This document shows, in pieces, positions 16,240-23,961 of a stretch of DNA of 39,082 bases. This DNA is from Hydrogenophilales bacterium 12-61-10. Its GTDB lineage: Bacteria > Pseudomonadota > Gammaproteobacteria > Burkholderiales > Thiobacillaceae. The notes under the pieces are model-generated. The model did no database searches. It was not told the origin of the DNA and saw only the letters and a list, made by a program, of their open reading frames with translations. The DNA is taken from assembly GCA_002279795.1 (NCBI GenBank), contig NCCT01000058.1:1-39082 (forward strand), written 5' to 3'. The position numbers and the translations under genes were made by a program. Every line of letters begins with the position of its first letter. Position 1 is the stretch's first letter.

Positions 16240-16890
16240 ATGAGCGCAACGACTGCACTGGCGGACAAATACCCTGAAGGGCACAAGTACAGCAACAACT
16301 TCCTGAAGGAAATTGAAGAACAGGTCGAGATGGGCGACTGGGTCAAGATGTGCATGCAATGTGGCGTCTGCTCCGGCTCTTGCCCGACCAACTTCCAGAG
16401 CGCGTGGGAGCATCCACCGCAGGAACTGTTCATGATGATTCGTGCCGGCAAGCGTGAAGAAGTCCTGACCTCGAGCTCGATGTGGAACTGCACCTCCTGC
16501 TACAACTGCATCGTGCGCTGCCCGCGCAAGATCCCGATCACCCACATCATGCACGGCATCGCCGAATACGCGCACCGCATTGGCCTGGCGCCGAAGATGC
16601 AGGCGACGCGCTTCTTTTCCGGCCTGTTCTGGAAAAACTGCACCCAGACCGGCCGCGTCAACGAACTCAAGTTGTCGCTGGGGCTGTACTTCAAGGATGG
16701 CTTTGCTTCGGGCATTAAGGAAGGCTTGAAAATGAAGGACATCGCGATCGGAATGGTGCTGGCCAAGCGCCTTAACCCATTCGAGCTGTTTGGCGGCCAC
16801 AAGTGCAAGGATCAAAAAGGCATCCAGGCGATGCTGAAGAAAGCCTACGAAATCGAGCACGCACGTAAAGCCGCCAAGATGGCAGGCTGA
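16240..16890 (+). CDS. hdrC: HdrC-like iron-sulfur protein
   Basis: A 216-residue soluble protein with two [4Fe-4S] motifs: C38-x2-C41-x2-C44-x3-C48 ('CMQCGVCSGSCP') and C84-x2-C87-x2-C90-x3-C94 ('CTSCYNCIVRCP'), as in HdrC of heterodisulfide reductase. No membrane helices are visible, unlike QmoC, whose N-terminal half is HdrC-like and is fused to a haem b membrane domain. HdrC and HdrB in the place of QmoC are known from Gram-positive sulfate reducers and some sulfur oxidisers. A GGAG ribosome-binding site precedes the ATG. The protein likely wires QmoAB to HdrB in the cytoplasm. Confidence 0.9.
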   Translation: MSATTALADKYPEGHKYSNNFLKEIEEQVEMGDWVKMCMQCGVCSGSCPTNFQSAWEHPPQELFMMIRAGKREEVLTSSSMWNCTSCYNCIVRCPRKIPITHIMHGIAEYAHRIGLAPKMQATRFFSGLFWKNCTQTGRVNELKLSLGLYFKDGFASGIKEGLKMKDIAIGMVLAKRLNPFELFGGHKCKDQKGIQAMLKKAYEIEHARKAAKMAG

Positions 16891-16900
16891 GGAGAGAACA

Positions 16901-17812
16901 ATGGCCAAACATGAATATGCGTTTTATCCCGGTTGTTCGTCGCAAAAAGGCGCTTCCGCCTCCAACTATCTGACGTCGGTCGAGTCGATGTGCAAGACGC
17001 TCGATGTCAAGCTTACCGAGATTCCCGACTGGAACTGCTGCGGCGCATCGATTGGCTATGCCGAAGCGGGCGAACTGCCGCGCCATGTAATGAATGCGCG
17101 CAATTTCGCCCTGTCCGAAAAGCACATGCCGGGGCAGGAAATCGTCGCCACCTGTGCGGCCTGCTGGCTGGGCGCGCGCGAAACGCGTGAGCGCCTGACG
17201 CATTCCGACACGCTGATGGCCGACACCCGTGAAGCGCTGAAAGAAGCCGGGCTCACCATCAACGAAATGCCCAACATCCGCCACATGGTCGAAGTGCTGA
17301 TCGAAGATCTCGGTTTTGACGAGATGAAAAAGCACGTCGTGCGTCCCCTCGAAGGCGTCAAGATCGCGGGTTATGTCGGCTGCCAGACCAACAGGCCTTT
17401 TGGCGTGGATGGCGAGTCGTTCGAAAATCCGCAGTATCTCGACAAAATGGTTGAGATGGTGGGCGCAGAGCCGATTCCCGAGTACGAGCAGAAAGTGACG
17501 TGTTGCGGTGGCGCCCTGGCTTTTTCCGAACCCGAGAAGGCCCAAGCGCAGATCAAGGATATCGTCGAGTCGGCCTACGATCATGGTGCAGAAATGATCG
17601 TCACGCCGTGCCCGCTGTGTCAGGCCAACGTCGAAATTTACCAGGGCCAGATCAACAAGACCTATGGCACCAAGTTCAACATTCCGGTGATGTATTACAG
17701 CCAGTTGATGGTCGTCGCCTATGGCGGCAGCGCGAGGGAAGCGGCGCTTAATGGACAGGTCATCAAGGCGCGACGGCTGGAAGCGATCGCGGCAAAGCCG
17801 GTCAAACGCTAA
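16901..17812 (+). CDS. hdrB: HdrB-like CCG-domain protein
   Basis: A 303-residue protein with two CCG domains, the hallmark of HdrB. The first set is C12 ('FYPGC'), C46-C47-G ('WNCCGAS') and a 'CAAC' pair; the second is 'VGCQTN', 'TCCGGA' and 'CPLC'. In methanogen HdrB these motifs bind non-cubane [4Fe-4S] clusters that split a disulfide. All cysteines of both sets seem to be kept here, so disulfide or sulfur chemistry is possible rather than simple electron transfer. A GAGGAG site precedes the ATG, ten bases after hdrC. A strong terminator follows, so hdrB ends the operon. The natural electron acceptor is unknown. Confidence 0.9.
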   Translation: MAKHEYAFYPGCSSQKGASASNYLTSVESMCKTLDVKLTEIPDWNCCGASIGYAEAGELPRHVMNARNFALSEKHMPGQEIVATCAACWLGARETRERLTHSDTLMADTREALKEAGLTINEMPNIRHMVEVLIEDLGFDEMKKHVVRPLEGVKIAGYVGCQTNRPFGVDGESFENPQYLDKMVEMVGAEPIPEYEQKVTCCGGALAFSEPEKAQAQIKDIVESAYDHGAEMIVTPCPLCQANVEIYQGQINKTYGTKFNIPVMYYSQLMVVAYGGSAREAALNGQVIKARRLEAIAAKPVKR

Positions 17813-17833
17813 ACTTTGCGCCTGGCTCGAACC

Positions 17834-17860
17834 AACAGGGGCTGATGCCCCTGTTTTGTT
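17834..17860 (+). terminator. Rho-independent terminator of the qmo-hdr operon
   Basis: AACAGGGGC and GCCCCTGTT make nine perfect pairs around the loop TGAT, followed by TTGTTTT. It lies 22 bases after the hdrB stop codon. Confidence 0.9.
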
Positions 17861-17894
17861 TTCGCTGCCGCATCAACCAAATTCAGGAATCAAA

Positions 17895-18203
17895 ATGAAA
17901 AAACCTTCCAATTTCAATGCCTTGATCGATCTTGTTCATGAGGCGGTTTACGAAATCGACGAGCTGCGCGCCTGCCTTGAGCATGACGACGATGAAGCCG
18001 CAAGCTATACCCCATTCCTCGACCCGCTCGATGGCATGTTGCGCGAACTGCATGAATCCATGGTCTCCGGACAATATCCCGGCGCAGGGCAGGGAGGCGA
18101 TTTGCCCTTCATGGAGTTGTTCAAGAAGCATGAACGCAGCATCCCGTTCCGCGAACTGCTGCGCACCATCAATGCGACGCACCGCGAGGGCTATGAAAGC
18201 TGA
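17895..18203 (+). CDS. Small acidic protein of unknown function
   Basis: A 102-residue cytoplasmic protein that I do not recognise. It is rich in Glu and Asp, with predicted helices ('LIDLVHEAVYEIDELRACLE') and an acidic run 'EHDDDEAAS', then a loop with 'SGQYPGAGQGGDLPF' and a helical end. There is no signal peptide, membrane helix or cysteine motif beyond one Cys. The ATG follows a GGAAT-containing leader and comes 35 bases after the qmo-hdr terminator, so it could be expressed by read-through or from its own promoter. It is convergent with the secretion operon. The clean codon use and good fit between two other genes suggest it is real. Confidence 0.7.
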   Translation: MKKPSNFNALIDLVHEAVYEIDELRACLEHDDDEAASYTPFLDPLDGMLRELHESMVSGQYPGAGQGGDLPFMELFKKHERSIPFRELLRTINATHREGYES

Positions 18204-18220
18204 AGCAAGCAGGACAGCCG

Positions 18221-18733
18221 CTACGGGGCCGGCGCGGGTGCCGGCTGACCGGGGGGTACAACCGCAGCCGCCGGGATAAACACAAAATGCCAGTCGGCTA
18301 TCGTTTTGGCATCGGAAAACGCCGCGTCTTTTTCTGAAAATCCGGCCTTTTTAAAAGGTCGCCGGGTCGACTGGCTATGAACGCCCGTGATGCCCTTGCT
18401 GTCAGGCGACTCGATCAGTTCAAAGGGTTTTCCGGTGAACGGGTCGCGCCAGGCACGTCGCAAGTGGCGTTCGAGGGTGATGCCGCGACGATCCTCCAGC
18501 AGTTCATCCACGCTTTGAGGCAAGCGTGGAGGTTGTTGCCCCGGTCGCTCGTAAAAGCTGCGTATGGCTTGCCGGTACTGGCCGCCAATGAACAGCAACT
18601 CGGTTTCGCGTTCCCGTTGCGCTTCGGTTTTCCACAAGGTTCCGGCAGCGGCAAGGCCCATGCCGATCAGCCCGATCGACATCAACACGAACAGATAGGT
18701 GAATCCGGACTGAGCGGATTTACCAGTCGGCAT
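18221..18733 (-). CDS. Pseudopilin-like protein lacking Glu5 (last gene of operon)
   Basis: A 170-residue protein with a type IV prepilin-like start: 'GKSAQSG' followed by the hydrophobic helix 'FTYLFVLMSIGLIGMGLAAAG'. Position 5 after the cut, normally Glu, is Phe. Loss of Glu5 is a mark of GspK-type tip pseudopilins, so this may cap the pseudopilus. The body has 'WKTEAQRERETELLFIGGQYRQ' and 'DPFTGKPFELIESPDSKGITGV', seen in many bacterial 'type II secretion-like' proteins, and a Pro/Ala-rich tail. The start at 18733 overlaps the previous gene by 14 bases; the longer open frame upstream lies in the previous gene. The role in tip assembly is inference. Confidence 0.75.
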   Translation of the reverse strand: MPTGKSAQSGFTYLFVLMSIGLIGMGLAAAGTLWKTEAQRERETELLFIGGQYRQAIRSFYERPGQQPPRLPQSVDELLEDRRGITLERHLRRAWRDPFTGKPFELIESPDSKGITGVHSQSTRRPFKKAGFSEKDAAFSDAKTIADWHFVFIPAAAVVPPGQPAPAPAP

Positions 18734-19130
18734 AGGCGCTGCCGTCGCGCGCGGTTCCCGGCGCACCGCTCTTGACGTCATACAACTCGCCGGCTTCGCC
18801 CGCGTCGGCCTCATCGAAAGCAGGCGCAACGACTTGCCAGGTATCGCTGCGCTCGGTGATCGGATCGACAGGCAGGGCACGCAAGTAACGTTCACTCACC
18901 AGTTCATCGAGACTATTGGGGTAGCGGCCACGGTCGCCGTGGAACTTGTCGATGGCGTCGCGCATCACCACAAGATCCTGCTTGAGAATGGTTTCTCGCG
19001 AGCTTTCCAGGTGGTTGAAGTAGCGCGGCAAAGCCAGCGCCAGCAGCAGGGCGATGATGGCCATCACGACCATCAGTTCGACCAGGGTGAATCCCCGTTT
19101 GGGGGAGGTAAACAGGGTGCGTTTCAGCAT
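18720..19130 (-). CDS. GspG/PulG-like pseudopilin
   Basis: A 136-residue pseudopilin. The prepilin peptidase site is 'KRG' followed by 'FTLVELMVVMAIIALLLALALP', with Glu5 present. The middle has 'DLVVMRDAIDKFHGDRGRYP' and 'LRALPVDPIT', the PulG/GspG pattern of a long helix, a YP turn and a proline-rich link to the C-terminal strand region. It should be part of a short periplasmic pseudopilus. I chose the ATG at 19130 (five residues before the basic leader), four bases after the previous stop. There are four pseudopilins in this operon, of which this is the third. Confidence 0.85.
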   Translation of the reverse strand: MLKRTLFTSPKRGFTLVELMVVMAIIALLLALALPRYFNHLESSRETILKQDLVVMRDAIDKFHGDRGRYPNSLDELVSERYLRALPVDPITERSDTWQVVAPAFDEADAGEAGELYDVKSGAPGTARDGSAYADW

Positions 19131-19134
19131 GGTT

Positions 19135-19608
19135 TCACCATTCCCGGTAAGGCACGCCATTCAACCCGGTGGCCGGCGACAGTGAATAGACATCGAATAC
19201 ATCGGCATCGGCGATCGGCGCGTCAGGCGGACTGGCATAGCTGCGGATACCCCAGGTTTCTGCAGCCGGTGCCGCACTGTCGGGGTAAAACGGGTCGCGC
19301 GGCAGACGGCGCAGGTAATAAATTTTCTTCGCCGCATCGGGCTCGCTTTTATTTACCACCCCTTTCCACAAGCTGTCCAGATTGGGGGGGTAGCCGCTGC
19401 TGTCTGCCGGTTTTTCCACGCGCTTGTCCACTTTGTAGGCGTCAATTGCGCTGCGAATTTGCCGCAAGGCATCGCGCAATTCGGTTTCCTTGTGGCGCTG
19501 CTGCACCAGTTGTGCGAACGGAACCGCCACACTGGCGAGCAAGCCAAGGATGGCCAGGGTAACCATCAACTCAACGAGGCTGAAGCCAGACGCTGCGCGA
19601 CGCGGCAT
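19135..19608 (-). CDS. GspG/PulG-like pseudopilin
   Basis: A 157-residue pseudopilin with a very short leader ('MPRRAASG') and the helix 'FSLVELMVTLAILGLLASVAVP', Glu5 present. The rest matches the PulG style: 'ETELRDALRQIRSAIDAYK', 'YPPNLDSLWKG', 'RRLPRDPFYP' and 'SYASPPDAP'. The longer middle region (about 20 residues more than GspG) suggests a minor pseudopilin. It begins three bases after the secretin gene and has no clear ribosome-binding site, so it relies on coupled translation. Confidence 0.85.
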   Translation of the reverse strand: MPRRAASGFSLVELMVTLAILGLLASVAVPFAQLVQQRHKETELRDALRQIRSAIDAYKVDKRVEKPADSSGYPPNLDSLWKGVVNKSEPDAAKKIYYLRRLPRDPFYPDSAAPAAETWGIRSYASPPDAPIADADVFDVYSLSPATGLNGVPYREW

Positions 19609-19611
19609 AGT

Positions 19612-21618
19612 TTATTGCGCCGGGAATACGGTAGACGGAGAACCCGGGTTCTGTTCGTCTTCCGGCGCGGTTTCCGGCTCCGCAGCCCCGGGGGCAGGCA
19701 GGATCGCATCGGGATTGGCATCGGGCGGCAGGGTGCTAGGCGGCAAGTTGTTTCCCGGCGTGATGTCCGACTGGTAGGGCGGTGCGGCATTCTCGCCCTG
19801 GATGGCGCTGGAGGGCGCACTCTGGGGCCGGATCAGGCCAGGAAGCGGGATGGGGGTGAAGCCGCCCGAGCCGCCGATGGCGTTTTCGGTGCCGCCCCTG
19901 AACTCGGTAAGCGCAGGCTGTTGCGCCTGCGCGTGGCGCAGGATGTGCGGCGTGATCAGCAACACGATTTCGGTTTTCGTGCGTTCGTCGCGCTGGGTCG
20001 AGAACAGGCGGCCCAGAATCGGGATTTCGGACAATCCCGGGATGCCACTCGATGAGCTGCGGTCTTCGTCCGAAATCAGGCCGGCCAGCACCTGGGTCTC
20101 GCCGTCCTTCAGGCGCAGGACCGTGCCCGCGTTGCGGGTGCCGATCTGATAGGTGAGGGTGCCGCTGGTGCTGCGGATTTCCTTGACGATGTTGGACACC
20201 TCGAGGTTCACCTTGATCTGCACGTCATCGCGCATCAGCACGCTGGGCTCGACGTCGAGCTTGAGGCCGACATCGAGATAGGACACCGATTCCGAAATCA
20301 CGCCCGTCGACGTGGTATTCGAGGTGATGACCGGCACCTTGTCGCCGATGTGGATTTTGGCTTTTTCGCGGTTTTTGACGCGGATGCGCGGGTTGGCCAG
20401 GATGTTGACGTCGCTGTCTTCGTCCTTGAGGTTGACCTGCGGGGTGTTGATGGTGATGTTGCTGCTGGAAATGTTGTTCAGGCTTTCCAGCGTCAGAGGC
20501 AAAGGCGACAGCGTCGTGTTGGTTGTCTCCACCGGCGCACCGACTGTTGATGAAGTCGCAGTCTGGTTGGTGATGGTGTTCAACAATGAAAACTGGTTCG
20601 GATACTGCACCCCGATATCCAGCAGGCGTCCGCGCTTGATCTCAAGCACCTCCACCGCAAGCATCACTTCCGGCTCGGCCAGGTCCTGGGTGGCAATGAT
20701 TTTTTCGGCCAGGCGTATGGCGTCGGGCGTGTCGCGGATGACCAGCTGGTTGAGGCGCTCGTCGACATACATGTCGCGGGTTTTGATCAGCACGCGCAGC
20801 ATCGCCATGGTGCTTTTGGCGTCGGCGTTTCCCAGATAAAAGCTCTTGACCGTTAGCTCCTGGTATTGCTTCTGCTTGGCCGGGGTGTCGGGATAGATCA
20901 GCAGCGTGGTGGGGCTCATCACCTTTTTCGACAGCTGGCCGGTTGCCAGCAGCATGTTGATTGCATCGGCAACCGTCGTGTTGCGGGCGAACAGCGTGGC
21001 CCGGGTGTCGAGCCGCACATCCTTGTCGAAAATGAAATTGATGCTGGACTGGCGCGAAATCATGTCGAACACATTGCGCAGCGGCGTGTCGCGGAATTCC
21101 AGCGTGACGATTTTTTGCGCCGACGCGCCGAGTTCCTTCGGCGCATTTTCTTCCTGCGCGCGCACCATCTGCACCTTGCGCTGCATGTCAATCGCGCCCG
21201 CGTGGCCGGGGGATTGCGTCAACACTTGCTGCGCCTTGTCGGCCGCCAGTGCGGGCTTGTTCTCGGTCAGCGCCACCTGCGCATCCTTCAGCAAACCCTG
21301 GTTCGCGACCTCGGTTTCCAGACTCGCCAGCAGCGTTGCTGCGCGCGGGTTTTCCGGATGAGCCGCAAGCACCTTGTTGAGGGTAGCCCTGGCTGCTTCA
21401 AAATCCCCCCGCCCGATTTCCTGCTGCGCCTGCTGCAGCCATTGGCTGGCTTGTCGCTCGCGCTGGGCCAGGCCGGCTTGCAGGCGGGCGAGTCCGGCTT
21501 CGGTATCGCCGCTACCGATGAGTTTCCGCCCTTCGGTGAGACCCGGGCTGGCGCAACCGGCGAGGGCGAGCGCGCCAAGCAGCACGGCAAGCAAAAGAGA
21601 GGGGGGGGTGTGCTGCAA
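19612..21618 (-). CDS. gspD: Outer-membrane secretin, GspD/PilQ-like lipoprotein
   Basis: A 668-residue secretin. The N-terminus is a lipoprotein signal ('LGALALAGC'), followed by TPR-like repeats (about residues 25-150), a secretin N0/STN domain ('VTLEFRDTPLRNVFDMISRQ'), N1-like domains, and the C-terminal secretin pore ('VMLAVEVLEIKRGRLLDIGV', 'VLAGLISDEDRSSSSGIPGL', 'IPILGRLFSTQRDERTKTE', 'VLLITPHIL'). It forms the outer-membrane channel of the system. TPR repeats at the N-terminus are unlike classic GspD and closer to MshL-type or other hybrid secretins. The start is TTG at 21618, preceded by GGGAG at a good distance; no nearby ATG fits. A Pro/Ala-rich tail (about 65 residues) follows the pore domain. 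Confidence 0.88.
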   Translation of the reverse strand: MQHTPPSLLLAVLLGALALAGCASPGLTEGRKLIGSGDTEAGLARLQAGLAQRERQASQWLQQAQQEIGRGDFEAARATLNKVLAAHPENPRAATLLASLETEVANQGLLKDAQVALTENKPALAADKAQQVLTQSPGHAGAIDMQRKVQMVRAQEENAPKELGASAQKIVTLEFRDTPLRNVFDMISRQSSINFIFDKDVRLDTRATLFARNTTVADAINMLLATGQLSKKVMSPTTLLIYPDTPAKQKQYQELTVKSFYLGNADAKSTMAMLRVLIKTRDMYVDERLNQLVIRDTPDAIRLAEKIIATQDLAEPEVMLAVEVLEIKRGRLLDIGVQYPNQFSLLNTITNQTATSSTVGAPVETTNTTLSPLPLTLESLNNISSSNITINTPQVNLKDEDSDVNILANPRIRVKNREKAKIHIGDKVPVITSNTTSTGVISESVSYLDVGLKLDVEPSVLMRDDVQIKVNLEVSNIVKEIRSTSGTLTYQIGTRNAGTVLRLKDGETQVLAGLISDEDRSSSSGIPGLSEIPILGRLFSTQRDERTKTEIVLLITPHILRHAQAQQPALTEFRGGTENAIGGSGGFTPIPLPGLIRPQSAPSSAIQGENAAPPYQSDITPGNNLPPSTLPPDANPDAILPAPGAAEPETAPEDEQNPGSPSTVFPAQ

Positions 21619-21619
21619 T

Positions 21620-22141
21620 TTAATCTCCCATGCGCAGACTGCGCACCTGTTTCAGGGGTAAGTAAGTGAAATTCAAGGTCTTGCCCGTCACCGGCTCCAG
21701 TTGCCAGGCGCCATCCAGCACCTGGCCTGCCCGTACGCTGACCGGCAGGTTGCCGCGCGTCAGGTAATACGTGGTGGTGGCGTCTTCCTGCCAGCGGCCC
21801 ATATACGTGAAAGGCAGAGGCGGTGCTTGCGGCGGCGGTGGTGGCACATATGGAGGCGGAGGCGGGGGCGGCGGCGGGATGTACCAGGTTTGTTTGGGAA
21901 ACATATCGGCACGCGCAACGCCCATGCGCGAAGTCGCCTCCGGGGTTTCGCGTGGAGCGGGCGCCATTCGCGCCGGAGTGACAGGCGCGGCTGGCTGTGC
22001 GGCTGGCCGCGCGCGGCGTTCGACCGCTTCGACCGGCTCGGCCACGTCTTCCGCATTGTCGTTGAGTGCCAGCCAGCCCGACCAGAGCAGTGCAACGCCC
22101 AGCGTGGTGAAAAGCAGGATGCGGCGGCGAGCGTCGTTCAT
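21620..22141 (-). CDS. Proline-rich inner-membrane protein, PilP/GspC-like
   Basis: A 173-residue protein with one N-terminal membrane helix ('ILLFTTLGVALLWSGWLAL'), an Ala/Pro linker, an uncommon poly-proline stretch at about 90-111, and a small C-terminal beta domain ('PFTYMGRWQEDATTTYYLTR', 'LPVSVRAGQVLDGAW', 'LNFTYLPL'). This beta domain looks like the HR domain of PilP/GspC, which contacts the secretin from the inner membrane. Position in the operon (after the PilO-like gene, before the secretin) is the same as pilP before pilQ. It overlaps the previous gene by four bases (ATGA). I am sure of its placement in the system, less of its family. Confidence 0.7.
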   Translation of the reverse strand: MNDARRRILLFTTLGVALLWSGWLALNDNAEDVAEPVEAVERRARPAAQPAAPVTPARMAPAPRETPEATSRMGVARADMFPKQTWYIPPPPPPPPPYVPPPPPQAPPLPFTYMGRWQEDATTTYYLTRGNLPVSVRAGQVLDGAWQLEPVTGKTLNFTYLPLKQVRSLRMGD

Positions 22142-22668
22142 GGTGCAGTCTCCACGAACAGGCCAAAGCGCAATTCAGTTTGCAGGTCCACGTTCTCGAT
22201 CTTTTCGCGTTTGAGCTTGATCTCGTCCAGGACCAGATTCGGCATGCGTTCCAGCGCCGTCGCAATGAAGGCGTGCACAGCGGGGTAGTCGGCCTGCACC
22301 TGAAACACCATTTGCCAGCGTGCGAGTGGGACGCCATTGACAGAGGCTACGCTGTACTGGCCACGGGAAAGTTCAAACCCGTGCGCCTGCGCGAGCCGCT
22401 CCAGTTCACCCACTGCGCTGGCAGCCGAGCTGTCAGGGGGCAGCTCGGTGACCGGATCGGGCGTCGCCACCAGGGGTTCGGCCGCGATCGGCTGCGCCGC
22501 GGCGCGCAGGGTGTCGAGCTGCATCTGCTGCTGGCTAACCTGCTTTTCGAGCGGCTGCACCAGCGTGAAAAGCAGACCTAGTGCAAGCAGCAGCAGCGCG
22601 ACTCCGAGCAAGCCGAGTGCGCCGAGTCGGCGCCCCCATTGGCGTAATTGCCAGGTCAGGCTGTTCAT
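22138..22668 (-). CDS. PilO/GspM-like inner-membrane protein
   Basis: A 176-residue protein with one membrane helix near the N-terminus ('LGLLGVALLLLALGLLFTLV'), a short coiled coil ('LEKQVSQQQMQLDTLRAA'), a linker and a ferredoxin-like C-terminal domain ('WQMVFQVQADYPAVHAFI', 'LVLDEIKLKRE'). This is the PilO/GspM layout. It begins at an ATG overlapping the PilN-like stop (ATGA), rather than at the ATG three codons upstream, which leaves the coupling intact. It probably pairs with the PilN-like protein to form the inner-membrane platform. Confidence 0.8.
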   Translation of the reverse strand: MNSLTWQLRQWGRRLGALGLLGVALLLLALGLLFTLVQPLEKQVSQQQMQLDTLRAAAQPIAAEPLVATPDPVTELPPDSSAASAVGELERLAQAHGFELSRGQYSVASVNGVPLARWQMVFQVQADYPAVHAFIATALERMPNLVLDEIKLKREKIENVDLQTELRFGLFVETAP

Positions 22669-23177
22669 GTGCGCCACTCCAGAATGGCCTGGAAGCGCAC
22701 GGGTTTGTGCTCGGCATCGGCTTCGACTTCGTGCTGGGTCAAGGCCGCGCGCGCAACCCCGGGTTGTTGCTGCAATGCCTCGATAAAGGCGACTGCGTCG
22801 GCCAGATGACGTGCCTCGGCAACCAGCTTGACTTGCCGCTTGGCGTGGATGGCGTCGAACTGAAGCAGGGCGATTTTGCTGCTACGCGCGGCGGCAAGGG
22901 CGTCGAACGCGGGCTGCCAGCCGGCATTCAGCTGCGCCGAGACACGGTCACGCGCTGCCAGGGCAGCGGTGTCGGCACGCGAAACCACGGGTGTGGGCGC
23001 CGGCCGTTGATCGAGTTTGAGCAGGGCGCCGGCCTGTGCGGCGGCCTGATCGCGCGCGTCGAGCCATAAGTTGGTCACCCAGGCCAGCGCCAGCAAGCCG
23101 GCGAGCAATAAACCGAGCGTGAGCGCATCGAAACGCACACGTCGGGCGGGGTGGAACTCAAGATCGAGACGCGCCAT
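22665..23177 (-). CDS. PilN-like inner-membrane protein
   Basis: A 170-residue protein with the PilN layout: a short cytoplasmic end ('ARLDLEFHPARRVRFDALT'), one membrane helix ('LGLLLAGLLALAWVTNLWL'), a coiled coil ('ARDQAAAQAGALLKLDQ') and a ferredoxin-like periplasmic domain with 'LQQQPGVARAALTQHEVEA'. The N-terminal cytoplasmic stretch is the part that in PilN binds PilM. The frame is open well upstream, but the ATG at 23177, directly after the previous stop (TGACATG), is the sensible start. The gene overlaps the PilO-like gene by four bases. Confidence 0.75.
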   Translation of the reverse strand: MARLDLEFHPARRVRFDALTLGLLLAGLLALAWVTNLWLDARDQAAAQAGALLKLDQRPAPTPVVSRADTAALAARDRVSAQLNAGWQPAFDALAAARSSKIALLQFDAIHAKRQVKLVAEARHLADAVAFIEALQQQPGVARAALTQHEVEADAEHKPVRFQAILEWRT

Positions 23178-23178
23178 G

Positions 23179-23961
23179 TCAGATTTGCGCCTTGTGGGTA
23201 AGGTTAAGCAGCGCCGTCGCACCGTGGGCACGGGCATCGTGGGGAAGGGTGTGCCATTGCCAGCCGTCTTCCGCCGGCGTGAGATTGCCCAGCGCGGCGA
23301 GCCCGAAAGGATGCAACCATACCTGCCGGGCAACGGGCGTAACGGCACATTCGGCTTCGCGCGCCACCCATTCGGGCAAGCTCGTGCGCCAGTCGGCATC
23401 CAGCGGTTGCGCGGCGAGGTGCTGCCAGATGCCGCCACGGGCGCCCATCAGCGTGGCCCAGCCGGGCTCGACGCCCAGCCACCAGCCGTCGAAGCGCGCA
23501 GGCAGGCGCCGCACGGCACGGCTGGCCAGCGGCGTAATGCTGATGTTGCGGCAGCCGTGGCGCGCCAGCAGCGCCTCCAGTTGCTGCATCAGTTCATTAT
23601 CGACTGCCGCGCCGACCAGTCCGGCTTGCGGCGGCTGGCTATGCACTGCAAGGCGCCAGCCGTTTGCTTCGTCGCCATAGATTTCGCGCAGGCTGGCCGC
23701 CACCAGCGCGGCTTCTTCGGCCGCTGCGAGCGCCTTGCCGGGCGGCGGCGTCAGCACCGGGCGCACGAACTGCTGCGACAGCACCACGTCCACCCGGCGG
23801 CGCGGCCAGATCGTGTCGGTGAGCGCCTCGTCGAGCAGGGGCAGCAGACTGCTGGCGGTTCGGGCATCGGACGCCAGCAGGCGGCTTTCGCCGCCGCCCA
23901 GCAGGGCGACTTCGCCGGGAACGAGGGCAATCTGCAGGGGATCAGCCGACCAACGTGACAC
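23179..23961 (-). CDS. PilM/GspL-like cytoplasmic assembly protein
   Basis: A 260-residue protein with no membrane helix. Sequence blocks such as 'LQIALVPGEVALLGGG', 'RRRVDVVLSQQFVRPVL', 'AAALVAASLREIYG'-type helices and 'FDGWWLGVEPGWATLMGA' look like the actin-fold of PilM/GspL cytoplasmic domains, though divergent. It starts with GTG at 23961, inside the last codons of gspE, with GAGGAAA seven bases upstream; the ATG that opens the longer frame is deep in gspE and out of place. Order gspE-pilM-pilN-pilO-pilP-secretin is that of type IV pilus assembly, which supports the call. Binding of PilN is inferred. Confidence 0.65.
   Translation of the reverse strand: MSRWSADPLQIALVPGEVALLGGGESRLLASDARTASSLLPLLDEALTDTIWPRRRVDVVLSQQFVRPVLTPPPGKALAAAEEAALVAASLREIYGDEANGWRLAVHSQPPQAGLVGAAVDNELMQQLEALLARHGCRNISITPLASRAVRRLPARFDGWWLGVEPGWATLMGARGGIWQHLAAQPLDADWRTSLPEWVAREAECAVTPVARQVWLHPFGLAALGNLTPAEDGWQWHTLPHDARAHGATALLNLTHKAQI

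Noticed and set aside
12712..17812. Assignment of the operon to the sulfur-oxidising sHdr system
   Set aside because: There is no lipoate-binding protein or duplicated hdrC/hdrB, and the second protein has the QmoB-type ferredoxin plus MvhD ending.
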